Assembly: GCA_037903355.1 (NCBI GenBank)
Contig: JBAJFE010000009.1
Location: forward strand, 434,001-498,000
Direction: 5' to 3'
DNA length: 64,000 nt
DNA from: Trichuris trichiura
Lineage: Eukaryota; Nematoda; Enoplea; Trichinellida; Trichuridae
Both the position numbers and the translations under genes were made by a program. This document shows, in pieces, positions 1 through 15,000 of this stretch. How positions within the stretch are numbered: the stretch's first letter is position 1; the number at the start of each line of letters is the position of its first letter. Below the pieces are notes generated by a model. That model did not search any database and was not told where the DNA came from. It saw only the letters and a program-made list of their open reading frames with translations.

Positions 1-3000
1 AATTCTGACAGGACCGATGTTCCTTTTCACAAAACATGAGTACCTTGAAGCTACACGCACAAAAAAATACAAAATCAATGGCATACCGTCCGGCTTCGTG
101 GTAAACTTCACCGGTTCAGAAAATGGCCCCTTGCCTTTCGAATTGGTGGCTCTGACCACGAATGAATATTGCGTAAAAGGAACAAGATCGAACACTTGAA
201 TCCGGTCAGCCGTGGTTGAATCGGACAGATCGTCTTTTACCCATGGGTCTTCAGATTTGATTATATAATCATATCCGGTTATTTCTCCATTCTGCTGTTC
301 GCAAGGAGGCTCCTCCCATGCAAACGCGGCGGAGGATTTTGACGAGTGGACTAGCTTCACGTTTCGCGGTGATCCGGTAGGAGCTGAAGGAAGAACAAAA
401 TCAGCACTTTGTCAAACTGTCTAATATTTCCGTGGGATACCGATCTCTTCCGTTGACACGTAGATGAAATCTGATGGTTCGCCTTCGACAGTCGTTTTGG
501 CTCTAACGGCGATTTCGTAGGTCGAAGCTGGCAGCAAATCTTTTATTATGACTTTCTCTCCAGTAACTGGCCTCTCTTCCAAACGACTGAACTGCGTTGG
601 ACAAGCTCCGCCTTTAGACTTCAGTCGGTAAGATACAACGTATCCGGTAATAACGCCGTTTGGATCATCGGGAGGTGTCCAAGACACCTTAATTCGATCA
701 AAGCCTGATGGTTCGCCGAAAACGCCTGACACCTTGCCAGGAACGCCTTCAGGGGTAACGACGGAAACTTCTTCGCTCCAATGAGAACTACCCGCCTCAT
801 TCTCTGTTCGAATCTGCACCGACCATTTCGTGTATGGGCTCGAATGCAGCAGATAATCAGTAACGGTACTCATAAGCTCTATTTCAGGGTTTCCTTGAGT
901 GCTATTGTTATACTTAAGCCTATAGTTCACTTTTGAGCAATGCCAACTATCAGGAGGCGGCGGTTGCCAGGTTATCCGAACTTCTTGAGAGGACACTGCG
1001 GTGATGCGCAAATTAGATGGCGGTAGAGAAGGCGCTTAAAAGTATTTTAATGCGTGAAACAGCTTATCTTTGATCCAAGAGCTTACCTTGACATCCGCTG
1101 CGACTTTCCAAGTGAGGACTTGGCTCGCTTAGTTTGCTGTTAGTGTCGATTACTTTCACCCGGAACAAGTAGGCCGAATCAGGATCCAAGCCGCAAATCT
1201 CTTCGGTGAAAGTAGTCTTGGTGCTGTCGTGCTTCACAACACCATCGAACTCGTGCCATATATACTCGTTGTACTTTCGATATTCAACAATGTAACCAAG
1301 GAGTTTTTGCGGACTGTAGACCGACGGAGTCCATGAAATTTTAATGCAGTTGGAAGTCTGCCCTACTGCTGTCGGCGGAACAACAAGCGGAGGTACGACT
1401 AAAAGCAAAGAATGGTCGTTAAAAATTAATTTCAAAATTTATATTTACCAGTCGAATCTGTGGAATATATAGTCGAAGTCCCGGGACCGTAACCGCGACT
1501 CGTGGACGCTTGCACCGTTATGTTATAAGGCGTGTCAGGTTCAAGATTTTCAATAGTCAGTTCTGTCCTTGGATGGGGAACAGGGAAAGTCTTAGTAACA
1601 GTACCAGTGGTGGTCTTTTGAGACATAACGTCAACTGTCACCTACGGAATGACGGATAGAAACACCCAACCGGGACGAATTGGCAGCATGAACAAACCTT
1701 GTAACCCGTAATTCGGCCGTGGATATCTTCAGGAGGCAACCATGATATACTCAAGCTGGAGTCCGTTTTTCCAATAAGTGTGATCGCCCTTGGAGCATCA
1801 GGCAGCGCAACTAGTGTATTAGCAGTGACATGGCTGCTCCAAACTCCATAGTTTCCATCGACAATCTTTGCAGCTACCTGAAAAATTAAATGAAACAAGG
1901 ATCTGTCAAAACCATGAGCAAACATCAAGACTGTTTAACGCTGCAGCGGAAAGCGTCAGCGGAAGTCCCCAAAAAGCGAAGAAAGGTATTTTTCTCGACC
2001 CAATTGAAACAAGACTGCCCGATTGGAACTAATCTTAAATCCGCGTTTGAAGAACAGAATAAGAGTCTCCTGAAAGCAATGCTACCTTAAATAAAATTTC
2101 ACGGATCCCGCTACCGTACGCATCATGGAATTCTTACTACTTTTATTTTCGATGCGATAAATAACTATGTCATTATGGGAAACAATGTTAGCTTTTTTAA
2201 ATGTTCGGAATTGTAAAAATCATAAGGACTTTTATATGCTAGTGCGGTGTAGGAACCAGATTTTTGTTAGTCCGCTGTCATAGGACGCAGTTTTCAGGCT
2301 CACCATGTCTCACTTTTAGCTTATTTGATTTCCATGAGAAACAAAGAAGTTGAAAGATGGTGAACCGTGAGTTCCTAAAATCCCGTCCTTCAATTGGAAA
2401 AACGAACTGTTAACCTGCGTAATCAATGACAGCATTTTTAAATGCTATCATACCGTAAAGAGTATTATTAAACGTGTTTGACTCACGCACACGCTTTTAT
2501 AATGCTTTATTTACCATACTACATTTATCTGTAAACACTAAAACCGTAAATGTATTACCTGTATTCTGTATTGAGTGCTAACTTCCAATCCACTGATGTT
2601 GTAGCAAACGCGAGAGAGTTCGAAAGTAGTACCGCCGCCACACTGAAGATTTCGGTCTGTCTTAGGAAATTCGATCACTTCCCATTGGGCAGCTGGTCGT
2701 TTGAAATCGATGACCTTGTACTGAACTTTATAACTTTCAATTGGACCATACGGCGGATAAGGAGGGAGCCAAGAGATGGAAACGAAATCAAGGCCTTCGG
2801 ACATAACTGTTAAGTCCTGCGGTGGAAGTGGCGCCGCTAAGAATGATCGTCTTGTTTAAACAACATTAATGATTGAAATCAGCTTACCAGCTTTGGAGGT
2901 CATTACTTCCAAGTCAGCCGTAGCTGGACCGCCACCAACGTTGTTGTATGCCTTCACGCGGAAAACATATTTTGTGAAGGGAGTTAGACCATCAACTTCC

Positions 3001-6000
3001 GTCTAACAAAAAGTTTTTCTATCATAGAATACCGACGGCAGATTCCTACCTTCAGCTCAGTAGTATTGGCAATGCGAACGTCCAGCTTAGCCCAGTCATC
3101 AAGACCGACAAGTTCATATTCATACGTCATTATATAGCCATGTCTTTGACTGCATTCGACCGGCATCCAGACAAGACCGACAGTACGTTCCATTTGGAAA
3201 GTGACCTTTAGATCCAGCGGTGGCGCACTGGGTGCTGAATACGTACCCGATGTACATTAATAAACAATAGTGACACGTACGCTGCGGCAGTGTCTGCACC
3301 ACTTTAGTTTCTTCTGGGCCCAATTCAGTTGTTCTAGCATTCACTTTCACTTCATACTCCGAGTAAGGAAGTAAACCAGTCAGTGTGTAATCAAGACCCT
3401 TCACGTTGTATACGGTTATCCAGGAACGACTTACATCCCGCGGCTCTTCATCCGGGCAGGCCAAACGATATTTCAGACGATAAGAAACGTCGTAACCAAC
3501 AATGATGCCGTGCCTTTCCAACGGAACAGACCATGAAACGCGAACCTCGTTTGGAGATAATGGTGTTAAAGTCAGGTCGCGGACTCGTCCTGGGGCTTAA
3601 GAGCAAAACCAAACTACTACTCCGCCTCATTCTGAGACACTGACTACTCACCTCCTTGTTTGGTGGTTATGTCATGTGACTCTGACCACGGGCTTTTTCC
3701 AACTTTGTTAGAGGTGCGCAACTTTACACTCCACTGCGTATGTGGGGCAGATGGCAAAATGTATTCATTATATTGTCCATTCACTGGGATAATTTTCTCG
3801 ACTTTATCTGCGCCTGTACTGAACGCTATTTCATAGTTAATAGAGTCGCACTGCCAAGTCGATTGCGGAGGAGGCTATTAAATGCAAAAAACAATCATTT
3901 TTTATAGCAGTGAAAATGCTGCTGCTTACAGTCCAGCTAAGCTTGAGCTGCGACACGCTTAGCGATTCTAGTCGAATGTTTTGAGGTGGAATGCCTGGCG
4001 CTTAAATCAATGGGATATTTTTAAAACAGACCGATGTCACCAGTTTAGGCATTGTTACCAACCTGCGCAAAAAGTTCTCTCAGTCACCTCTCTGCTGGGA
4101 GCACCCCGTAGATCGCCTCGTCCTACGGTGGTAACTCGAACAGTTACGTCTGTATTTGGAGACAATTTGTCAATTGTAGCTTCGTAAGTAGACTTTCCTT
4201 TCAAGTGGTTCACAACATCACCAAGACGCTGCCATTCGCGGGTGCCACTTTTGTATTCCACTACATAACCAACAATACTGTTGCTTTCTATTGGTGCGAT
4301 CCAACGAACAATTATAACTTCTGCTCCCTGAGCGGATAGAACAGGTGGTACTACAACTGCTGGTATCTCTGAAATGGTGATGTTATTTGCAAAAACAACA
4401 AGACCTACTGAGCTATCTTTATTATTAATAATTAAGGTCTTTCTTATTTCCGCTGTACCGACTAAATTTAAACCTCGCAGCAGTAGCTTAAGACAGATTC
4501 AAGGATGCATGATCAATTGAACGCATAAACTGGGGCGCCCTGTTGCAGAGAGCAACAATCCGTTATTGAACCCATAAAATAGCTCAACAAACACGCGAAA
4601 CGTCCTAACCAGTTGACGGGAAAGTGAAAGTACTATTTCCAAAGACAACGCCCACAGGATATGCAAGAAAACGGATGAAAACGTTTGCAAATATAACTTT
4701 TTTGTAAGCGACCATAACTTTTCATGTTTGGATTCTTTGTAAGGAGACTTTGCAGGATGAAAACTAACATTTAATACCTTTTTCTCCTGTCCTGACTGTT
4801 ATTGATGTTCCTGGATGAAAACCGGAATCAGTCCGTGCTTGCACTGTGACGTTGTACACTATGTTGCTGTCCAAGCCATCAATGCGATATCGGTTAATCA
4901 CATTATCTACGGTGTGCTCTCTGAGGCGACCCTGCCTGGAAATTGGCACCGCAACAATCTGCGGCGATACCGATAAAACAGTGAGCGAAACATGATTTAC
5001 CAAAAATGACTCACTCTGAAACCTTTCAGGCGTCCTTGCTGGTGTGATTCGGTGTCCCATTTTATTGAAATGCTGTCCTGCGTTACGTCTGTTTTTTCAA
5101 GGTTCAAAATTTTCACCGGCCCTAAAATTAAAAAAAACCGTCCTCAGTAGCTGGATAAGCATGCACTTGGAACATACCGCCTCCAGTTTTGGCGCTTTGT
5201 ATGTTGCTCCATGGACCCCAAGTGCCTGTTGAGCCTTCTGCGCTCACCTAACATAGCAATGAACGTGCAACAAAAGTTACTACACAGCATTCCGGATTGA
5301 GGCACCTGGAAGTCATAGGATCTTTCTGGAAGAAGGCCGCTGATAGTAGTGCAATAAGGTTGGCCGCCGGTCCGCGCCTGGCTCCTCCAGCGCTGCAGCA
5401 CCTCTTGTGAGCAGGAAAGCCTGTGAATCGGAGATGTTTCCATCTTCCAGGCGCCCGTGCCGCTGAGTGCATATTGTACCTGAACAGAAGTAACCACCTG
5501 CACCTTTTATTTTCAGTTCCGCAGCTTTACCCGATAGCGATTAATTGTACCCAATGGAGGATAAGGAGCTAGCCACAGCAGCGTAACATCAGTTGCTTGA
5601 ATGTCTACCACTCTCACCATCGGTATAATGTTGGGCGAATCTTCAAAACGTATCATTTAAAAGACACTTGTGAGTTTAATGCCTATTGTTACCAGCTGGT
5701 AATGTCGAAATGACAACATATTCTGACCAAGGCCCAGCGCCTTTACTTGTATACGCACGCACCCGTCCTTTGTACTTGGTGTTACCAGTCAGGCCAGTTA
5801 CTTCAACGTTATTTGTGTTTGTTCGCTGACGGAAATATTGTCCTGCGGCCCAATTGTCCACCCCTATTAATTCATATTCGAAGGACGTCACCTCTCCATT
5901 TGTGAGAAGACAAGGAGGTGCCTGCCAACTAAGTTTCACACGATCTGCCTTCACGCCTACAGCTTGAAAAGCTTGTGGTGGAGCAACTGGAACTGAAAAT

Positions 6001-9000
6001 AGAAAGAGCATTGGTACAAAACAAACATTTTCCATTTTGTACACTAACCATCTTCATCCGTAATGAATTCATAATTAGTAGGTTCCCCAGGAACATTAGT
6101 CTTCGCAGCTATTGTAACTTGATACCTTGAACTGGGATGCAAACCTTCCAAGATAACTCTTGGCTCTTTAGTTGACATCACAATTTCTCGTTCAGGGGAA
6201 TCAACGCACTGACCTCTGCGCAAAATGCTTGTAAAGCAGAGGATCAACAAATTTGAATATCTCACTTCGAAAGAAGCTTGTAGGTAACAAGATATTCCGT
6301 GATTACACCATTCGGTTGATGAGGCGGAACCCAGGAAAGCTGTACCGACTTTGGGCCCATACTTATCGAACGCACGTTAAGAACCGGACTTGAAACTGAA
6401 GCAGACCAAACGATGACAAAACTTGAAAGGTCAAACAGGTTTCCCTTCTTACTAGCTGTCTGCGTTTTGCCAGTGACAGGATTAGACCAAGCTGACTGGC
6501 CGGCTTCGTTAGCTGCTTGAATCCTGAATTCCCATGAAGTAAATGGCGCTGACTGGAAGTCTGCCACTGTTGTATCAGCAGTGTAGTTTCGATAGCCTTG
6601 CTCAGCCACATTTGAAAATTTTACATTGTACCAACCACTTGCGCAGTTCCACTCATTTCTGCTCAATGGCTGAAAACGCATACAAACTGGAAGGGGAAGA
6701 AAACTTCGTGTACGCAAAAACTTTTCAACTTACATTCCACGATAAACGTATTCGTGTGGCATCAATGGGAATGACGTTTACTCCTCTAGGAGGACTGGCT
6801 GGCGGTCTGCATTCTTGCTCCTTCTGAACCCATTCGCAAGGACTTGTATACTGTACATCGTTGTTGTGGTCGATTACTTGCACCCGAACTTCAACTCGTT
6901 CACCAGGACGTAGTTGGCTCAGAGGAAAACTGTACGGCCGCTGCCAGCCAACATATTTCATCTGGAAAGCGACTGCATTTTGCTGATCCCTTACCGCTAA
7001 CAAGAAACTGGACTTACTTGTGGTCCTGCGGGCTCCCAGTTGGTCTGACCATGCCTACGCATTTCAACGCGGTATCCAGCTACCAGTTCTTGCACGCCTT
7101 CGACACTCTGCCAAGTTACTACAGGAAGGTTGTGCTGGTAGACAACGGTTGGCGTCGTAATAAGTTCCATGGCAGCTGGCGTACGAACTCGGCTAACAGC
7201 TGACCAAGGGCTAGCGCCTCCGCCGCTAACAGTTCGCATTTGAAATGCCCAATTTTGGTTCGGCCTTGACTCGAAAACATGCGTGCCAATTCCATTGTTT
7301 AGACGCACTGGAGAAATTCCGGAAGGTTCCAGCACTTGCAGCTCGTACTCCACATCACTGCAGCGCCAACTCTCTCGTGATGGAACCTGAAAATCAAATC
7401 TCAATTTTTCTCCGCGGCAAAAGCGTAGGTAGTACACGCATTAAGGCCATTCAACTGTAGCTATACTTCCTGAGATTACGAGCATCTTTAGAAAATAGCA
7501 AATCTGACAAATTTATAGACCAGCTCGATCTAATTTATAGACCACTTATATTCAAAGCTCAAATAAAAAGAGGTGACGGAGAATACAATTGTTAGCACTG
7601 TGGAGCAGACACGTGTCATCCATCTACACTGGCAAAGGTTCAGTCCAAAAAATAAAAACAGCATAGCACAGGCTAAGCTGAACGACTTTTTCTCGAAAGT
7701 AGCACCATTTCAAGACTTACCTGCAATATTAATGTTACGAACACCATTGTAAGTACTATTAATAAAAACTGCTACAGTGCAGAATAACAAAAATATGCGC
7801 TTCCTGAACTATAGGCAACCAAAGGTAAAAAGATATTTTTTTCTTCTGGGAAACCAGCGTCATTCAAATGTTAAATTCGAAGTAAAAAGAGCATGTCTAC
7901 AATACATCAGAATAACTTTTTAAATAAATACAACAAACTGTACTATGTCTAATCTACACGAAACCTAAAAGACCTGTATACAAGTCGCTTCAACTGCGCC
8001 ATACGTTGCAAAATTGATTTCACAAGAAAAACGTAAGAACATTTAATTCTTGGAAAGACTGCTACTGTTCTTAAAACGACGTTCTTATGATGTTATGTTT
8101 TAAGTCATATGCACTAAGCTAAAAATATCAACTTCAGCAGTTTCAGTCTACTATATTCTTTATAGTTGGTATGAAGGCAATTCTTTTTCTTGCGTAAACG
8201 AATAGTCATACTATTCTTACTTATTCGAACATTAGTATACGATTATACGATTAAAATAATTAAACAAGGCAGAATTGAGTTAATACGATAACACTTCTAA
8301 TTTTGAAAAATTAAAGTTTCTTTATTCGAGAACACACCAAGATAATGTTGGCTTTTTGTTAACATTGAACACTACTACAGCCGCTATCGTTCTTTTAGGA
8401 ACTCAAAATGCCAATGGATCGTGCTTAACTTATCGCTAGCTGGTATTGTTAACAAAATCGGATTCTCTCTTTTAGCTGCGCTCACTTTGAACGCCAAGTA
8501 ATTTTCTTCAACTTACTTTCCATGTAAGGCGAACATGCCTTGGATCGGGAGTAGTTACGACGATTCCACTAGGCGCTTCGACCGGCGCTAGAAAACGTAC
8601 TTACTGAACCGAAGAGAAAAAGAACAGACAATATCCGCAATGCGTACCTAAGCAATGACTTTCCACGCGCATTTCAGGTCCAGAAAAAAATACTCTTTGA
8701 TGTTGATCCAAAACACTCACGCGGATAAAAGAGCAACGTCCTGAAGGTACCACTGTGCTATAGGAAGTTGTTCCTGGTCTCAGCGGAATGACTGTCCTAA
8801 AGTTTAAAAACACTGGACTAAAAGTGGTAACCTTAGCGCGCATTACCCTTCGGACCGCCACGGTGAGGACGGTGAAGCTTTGCATTCAATCATATATCCG
8901 TAAACTCTACCACTACTGGTACCTTGTGCCTGCCAGTTGACGGTGTACCGATTACCATGAGGCCGCACCTGAGGAACAGACGCCAGAACTGAAAATGAAA

Positions 9001-12000
9001 GAACACTTAAAAATGTGATTAGGATAAACTACAATGCACCTTCATGCTCTGTTCGCACTGTTTGATACTCCGACCACGGAGACGAACCGTACATATTTGC
9101 AGTCTGCACTCTGAAGCGCCATTGACGGCCAGGCTGCGTTGGCACGCGGTGTTCCACCCGAAAGCCTCTCGGATCTGCCCTGACTTGATACCGCTGTGTC
9201 TGGCCATCAACAAGAGCTTCAACATTGTAAAAGATGTCTGCACAACTCCAAGAATCTCGTGCAGGGTGCTAAACGTAAAAAAAACAGTGGAAACAGTGTC
9301 AGCAGAGCGTTGCTGTATTAGCCCATACGCTCCAGGACAGAAGAATGGTAGTCGGTTCCAATAAACGGACTTGCAAATCACTCGGCGGTGCTGTTGGAGC
9401 TTGACATTGCGTAACTACTCCAACTGACGGGCTCGTAGCCACAGTTGCATAGTTGTCAAAGCTTATTGCTCGAACTCGAATGTGATAACGCGTATTGCTC
9501 CTGAGGCCAGTCACCTCTTGACTGTACATACGTCGGCCAGATTCGTGGCTGACAGGACCAGAAACAGTACGCCAACTTTGCTCCTGCTCATCTCTCGCGT
9601 CAACCTTAATTGAGAATGCGTTCCAATAGAAAAAAATTGTATACGAGGAAAAGCTTTAACCTGGTAGCAACACAGATTGGCATCTTGCCCAGAAACTTCC
9701 CAATTCACTTGGAATACTTCACCTTGTTGTCGGACCTTGGGAACTTTAACTTCGAATACCGGACTAGCTATAAACAAAACGGCTTGCACGAGGAAGATTA
9801 AGGGTACGTATTAATAATTTCAAGTTAGTTATTTAAATTCAAATTATTTGCGTCTTAGATTAACGTATTTTCAGCAAAGTATTATTATGCCCCATAGTGT
9901 TTTGCATTCGTTGCGCCTTAACGGTCAAAGTGCAATCTTTCCTAATCGCGTTTAAGTCAGCAGGAAGTATACTTTTTCCAACGACTTCCCAAACGGCTGG
10001 CCCGCCAATGCTGCGACTGAAGGCAATCACGGATACGTTGTAGACCGTGTTCGGAAAGAACCGATCCACGGTTTGCGTGTACACGTTGCCAGGTGTTCGC
10101 AAAGAGAACGCGCTCCCTGGATATATTCCTGGATAGGAGGACCTAACAGCGACTACAGAGATCTGCAAAAGACAATGGTCGTCAAGCAGTGGATGGACTA
10201 AAAAAATGAAAATAAACGTTCAAAACGGAAGTGCCGAACGCTGACAACAATAAGAGTTACAGTACAGAAATTCGTGAAATCTTAACCGGGGACTGGGGAA
10301 AGCGAAAGGAAAGACTCCCAAAATGACGGGAGTTACCTCGTATTCATCGATTTTTACGTCGGACAGAGGAGGAAGCCAGGAAAGTTCAGCCGTATTTTCC
10401 GTCAAGAAACGTATGGTCAACTGAGCAGGAGCTTCCGGTACTTTGGGAATTCCTGACAGTGGAAAGCACACATAAACAATATTGGACGTATACTGTGTTA
10501 GCCTATGCCGGGTATAATCACATAACCCACAGCGTACTACGCATGCTCTATGAGATAATGTTCTTGTCAGTTTCCATATTCTTTAGCGCAGCAAAATTCA
10601 GTCAAGCGAGTTAGTTTTCAAAGCGTACACAGCTCCGTCAATTAGTACCATTTTTGCTGTGTTATGTTACCGATCGCGATTGCCTTCTGCATCCCACAAT
10701 TAGTACTTGTGAACTTAATTGCAGACGGCAGCGATGGTTAAATAATTTCTTACCAGCTTCAACAAGGATAAAGAATAAAGGATTTCCCTTCTTTGACCAT
10801 TCACCATTATTCAGCTGGTAGGCAATCTGAAAAAAAAATTCCCGCGGATCATACACCAAAGTTGGCTATGTCACTCACGTCGGCAGTGTACTGAACCCCA
10901 AATTGCAACGGAACTAAATCGAAGCAGCTGTCGCTTTCATCTCCTATGCCAACAGGACATTCAAATTCTTCAGGGAAGTTCTCCACTGTTGTCCACTTAT
11001 CGCTACTGCTCAATTTGTAGGACAACCTAAAACATATCCCAATCTAAATGCCCTTACAATTATATGAAAACAAACTTGAAGCTGCGGACTTTGCCGCGAT
11101 CCTCAGGCAGTGGTCTCCATGCTAGGTAGGAACGAGGTGGGGCGAGAATTATACGTAGATTGTAAATATTGCCCAGCTCTAAAAGACAGTTCAATGTTCG
11201 CTGCAGGTTTGGCATACTGGAGTGCTTACCTCGGTCCGCGGCAGGTTTTGTATGAGCGATTTGGGTCTGTGACCAAGGACTATGTCCAGAGCGAGTACGT
11301 GAGCGAATCTTGAAAGTGTACGACTCCCCCGGCTGCAAGCGATCGATGGTAACCTTGTCTTTGGTAATAAAAGATGGCCTTTTTGGTTCGCCATCTCGGC
11401 TTGCAGTGCTCCAAAACTGAAACCATTGTTACAGTAATGAATTTTAACCTTAAACTACGAAAGGCAGCACTAATTTAACTGCTCATTAATAAGATCTGAA
11501 AGTTTTTGATACACATACAGCAGAAGTATTTTCTCATTCAGATCACCGCAACAAATGGGTAACGGATTCCGTTGTTTCTCTCAGAACCGTCAGTTATACA
11601 GCTGATAATGTAACGTTAAGCAACTTAAAATATTTATAATTATTTTGATTGGGCTGTTTTTTCTGCAAAGCTGATGTTCCCTTAATTATGCGCACTCCAA
11701 AGTTGTAAAGTTTCAGAACGCATCTAATAGATTTTTGGGGGTATTTGATCGAAGAAGCTGAAAAGTTTCATTATTAATCGCATTTATCCTTTCTTCTCCA
11801 GTTATTCAGATTGTCTACGGAAAAATGAAGCAATACTTGGGTCTTGTTGGTTATGCTCGCCACGATCGAAGTAGTGCACGTTCCTCTTTGTCAAGCATAC
11901 GGTCACCCTGCTCAGTCCATACTGGTGAGCATGCCAACTCATCTGTTGTAACTTTACTTAACTCAGCCGAAAATATAAACTTTATCTTTAGACTTAAATT

Positions 12001-15000
12001 TAAGACAGAGCAAAACAGGATGGGCGCTAAGTTACAGTACGACGGTCGGGCGCATAACCGACAAGACCTGAATATTTTATGAAACAACAAAAATGAGAAA
12101 TGAAACAGGCTTTTCATCGATCTTATATGCAAGCGCTTGGCATAATAAAAAGAATTCGTGAGAGAAAGCAGCATATCTCAGTGTCTGTCATGCGTAAAAT
12201 TCTTCAAAGATGGAGGTGGTTTCAAGAATCTAGCAACATTATGAGTGAGTCAGTGCAAACACGGTGCCCCCTCTGAGTAAGCATGAAAAAAAACAAACCT
12301 TTGTTTGCCCAACCGCTTCGAACAAATAGCGCAGTGAGAGCAATGCTATAGTGCCAAACTGTGACTGGTAAAACAGGCAAACAGACCAAGAAGATTGCTC
12401 TTAACGAGAAAAAAGAAATCTTATAGCTTACAAAAAAGAGTGAAATAAGATACGTAAGTTTTTGCAGGTAAGGTCACGAAAGAAATGGGAAAAGGCTAAC
12501 ACGCCACATGCAAGGACAACTAAGGGAGTTAACTAGTCAGACGCAAAATTTGCCTACGAAAGATGTTCCCCAATCGAGGCCCTTCTTGCAAGTGCTCTAA
12601 GTTCGCAACCGGTCAACCAGCTACAAGTGGAAGGAGCGGTACGTCGACTCAGAAATATAGGTTGAATATGCCTTGGGGTCTTCCAGTCAGCATTACAGCA
12701 AGCATATCATCATTGCTGTCGTACTTAAGTTGCAAACAGATATGTATTGATATAAACGAGTTGCATTTTTCCAATCAAGGCGCCAAAAAAGTATGAATCG
12801 TCAAGACTGAGTCGCGTTAAGGATCTACTTCTCACCTTGTACTCATAGCCTTCGATAGGGCCGAAGCTCTCGTCGCAAACTGGTCGGTTCCAAGTAAATG
12901 TCATGCTATTCTGCGTAATGACGTACGCTTTAACCTCAAGAGGTACTCCGGAGACGCCTTGAATGATTGAATAAGATGATAAGCGGTGTCACAAAACAAA
13001 ATCACAGCCATACCAGTGCACGATTTCGCGCCTTCGCTCCCAACGTTGAACTCGTCTGTTACAGCAACAACCTCTCCTTCCTTGTCAACCAAGTAAACTC
13101 GGATCGCGTAAATTATTCTTTCCGAGAGGCCCACAATTTCTGTGTTGTACTCCTTCCTTTCGGGATGATATGGTATTACTTCACCGTATGGCTTCCAGCT
13201 AGAATGAGGATGGATGAAAAGGGGAGGAGCTATCGTGGTCGGTAGAAACGTGAATGCATTACGTAGTTTCGTTACGCAAACGATATTCCACTAAGAAACC
13301 CTTCAGGTCTCGGCTTTTGAATTCTAACGGCTTTGACCACTGGACAGTGAATTTGCCAGTAACCTTGGAAGTTACTGAGGGGACCATGGACCACAGCTCA
13401 GCTTCGTTCTTTGATGTTCGCACACGAAGCCGGTAAACGACACGAGGTTCGTGCTGAGCAAAAGCAATGACACCGACATTGTAATCTGTCGATGGTTTCA
13501 AGTCGTTAAAAAGGTAAGTAGTTTCGTTAGCAGGAACTTGGTCGCGAAAAACGTGTAAGGCTTCTAATTCGCTCGTATGTTCTGAGATTAACACCTGCAA
13601 GTGTAAGAGCATTGTCAAATAAAAAATTTAACCAGGAAAGGCGACACGAAGATAGAGCAAACCTCATAATGCTGAATGCGATGATCGACGTAGGGAATCC
13701 ACTGGACACGAATTTCCTTGTCCGACTTGTACACGGTGTTTATTTCGCCAGATACAGCTGGCGCTGCAAAGCAATAGACAAGGATAAGGGTGAGACGCAA
13801 GGCCAAGATCATCTCCTCCAAACGATTTCATTGAATCACCCTGTCGAATTTGCCTCAAAGCACGAGTGAGAGCAAACGAAGCCTGCAGCTTACTCAAGTT
13901 CCACCTATTCAACGAAAGGCATCATTGGTCACTTAAAGCGGCCACAGTTATTTATTCGATTGACGAAAAGCAAAAAAGAGACGTCACCAAAGTCAACCCG
14001 CCATCGAACCGTACATTGATAGGAAAGCGCAACGTACGATGAAGTTATCACGCGCGCTTCGGTGAATAGAATGCGTCCAACTAGCCCATAAATGGTACAA
14101 AAGAGCGAAAACCGAAGCAATTGCCAGGCCATCAAAATGGCCAGTGACGGCCGGCAGGATCGCAGGGTTATTTTTATGTCAAGAACGTGCTCGTAAAGAT
14201 GGTAGTAGGTTCGAGACGTTCAGCCATGGCGTCAGTGAGCCTATTGCAATTATAATATACAGTTATCAACGTGGTCGTGCTAGGTCCTTGCCCCCCAAGA
14301 AACTAACGGTCATTTCGAAGGCCTTGTTCCCGCCCAGTGCTAGCCGTGTTTAATAGCAGCCGAACAATCAAGCAAGGAATAAAGTAAACAAATTCACCTA
14401 CCTCGACCCTCCGTAGCGGCATGCACCGTATGTTCGGACCATGGTCCCACGCGGTCGTTCACATCTTTTGGACGAATTTTGATTGAATACGTGGTGCCAG
14501 GAAGAAGATTGTGTATGGTCATCTCAGTGTCTTCGACGAAGTTTCGATGAACGTCGAACAGTGCCCACTCGTCAACACCTTTGAGCACATACTCGTACTT
14601 GCTTATGGCACCACATTCCGGCGGATCCCAAATGAAGGTAAGTGAATGTTTGCCGCTCGACAGCACCCTAACGTTCCGACTGACGGTAATGTCGTCTGGA
14701 AAAGCAATAATCTGACCTGCCAATATGGTATGACTACATAACTACTTTGAGCTGTACAAACGCGCTGAAGCAGAATGGTGAAATCCGGAAAAACGACCCT
14801 GTGGAATGTTAAACAGTCTCGAGTGAACACAATTGAATACTATACTAACAACATAGAGAAAGTTACTTATTAATTTAAATAATATAATTAACTTAACAAG
14901 GAAGTTATGAATTCTTAAAGAATGGACAGGCAAGTGAACTGCTTTTAATGAAACGCTACTAGTAGCATGAAGACACAAAGCTATTTCACATCATTACGTG

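Noticed and set aside
9865..9972. Longer version of FN3 exon 13 using a GTTAAT donor at 9865
   Set aside because: It keeps frame but inserts 36 residues without FN3 character at a domain border; the donor at 9973 gives a normal linker.
12563..12800. Possible extra FN3 exon on the minus strand between exons 12836..12957 and 11230..11416
   Set aside because: The frames break with stops, and the two flanking exons already join in phase to a complete FN3 domain without it.
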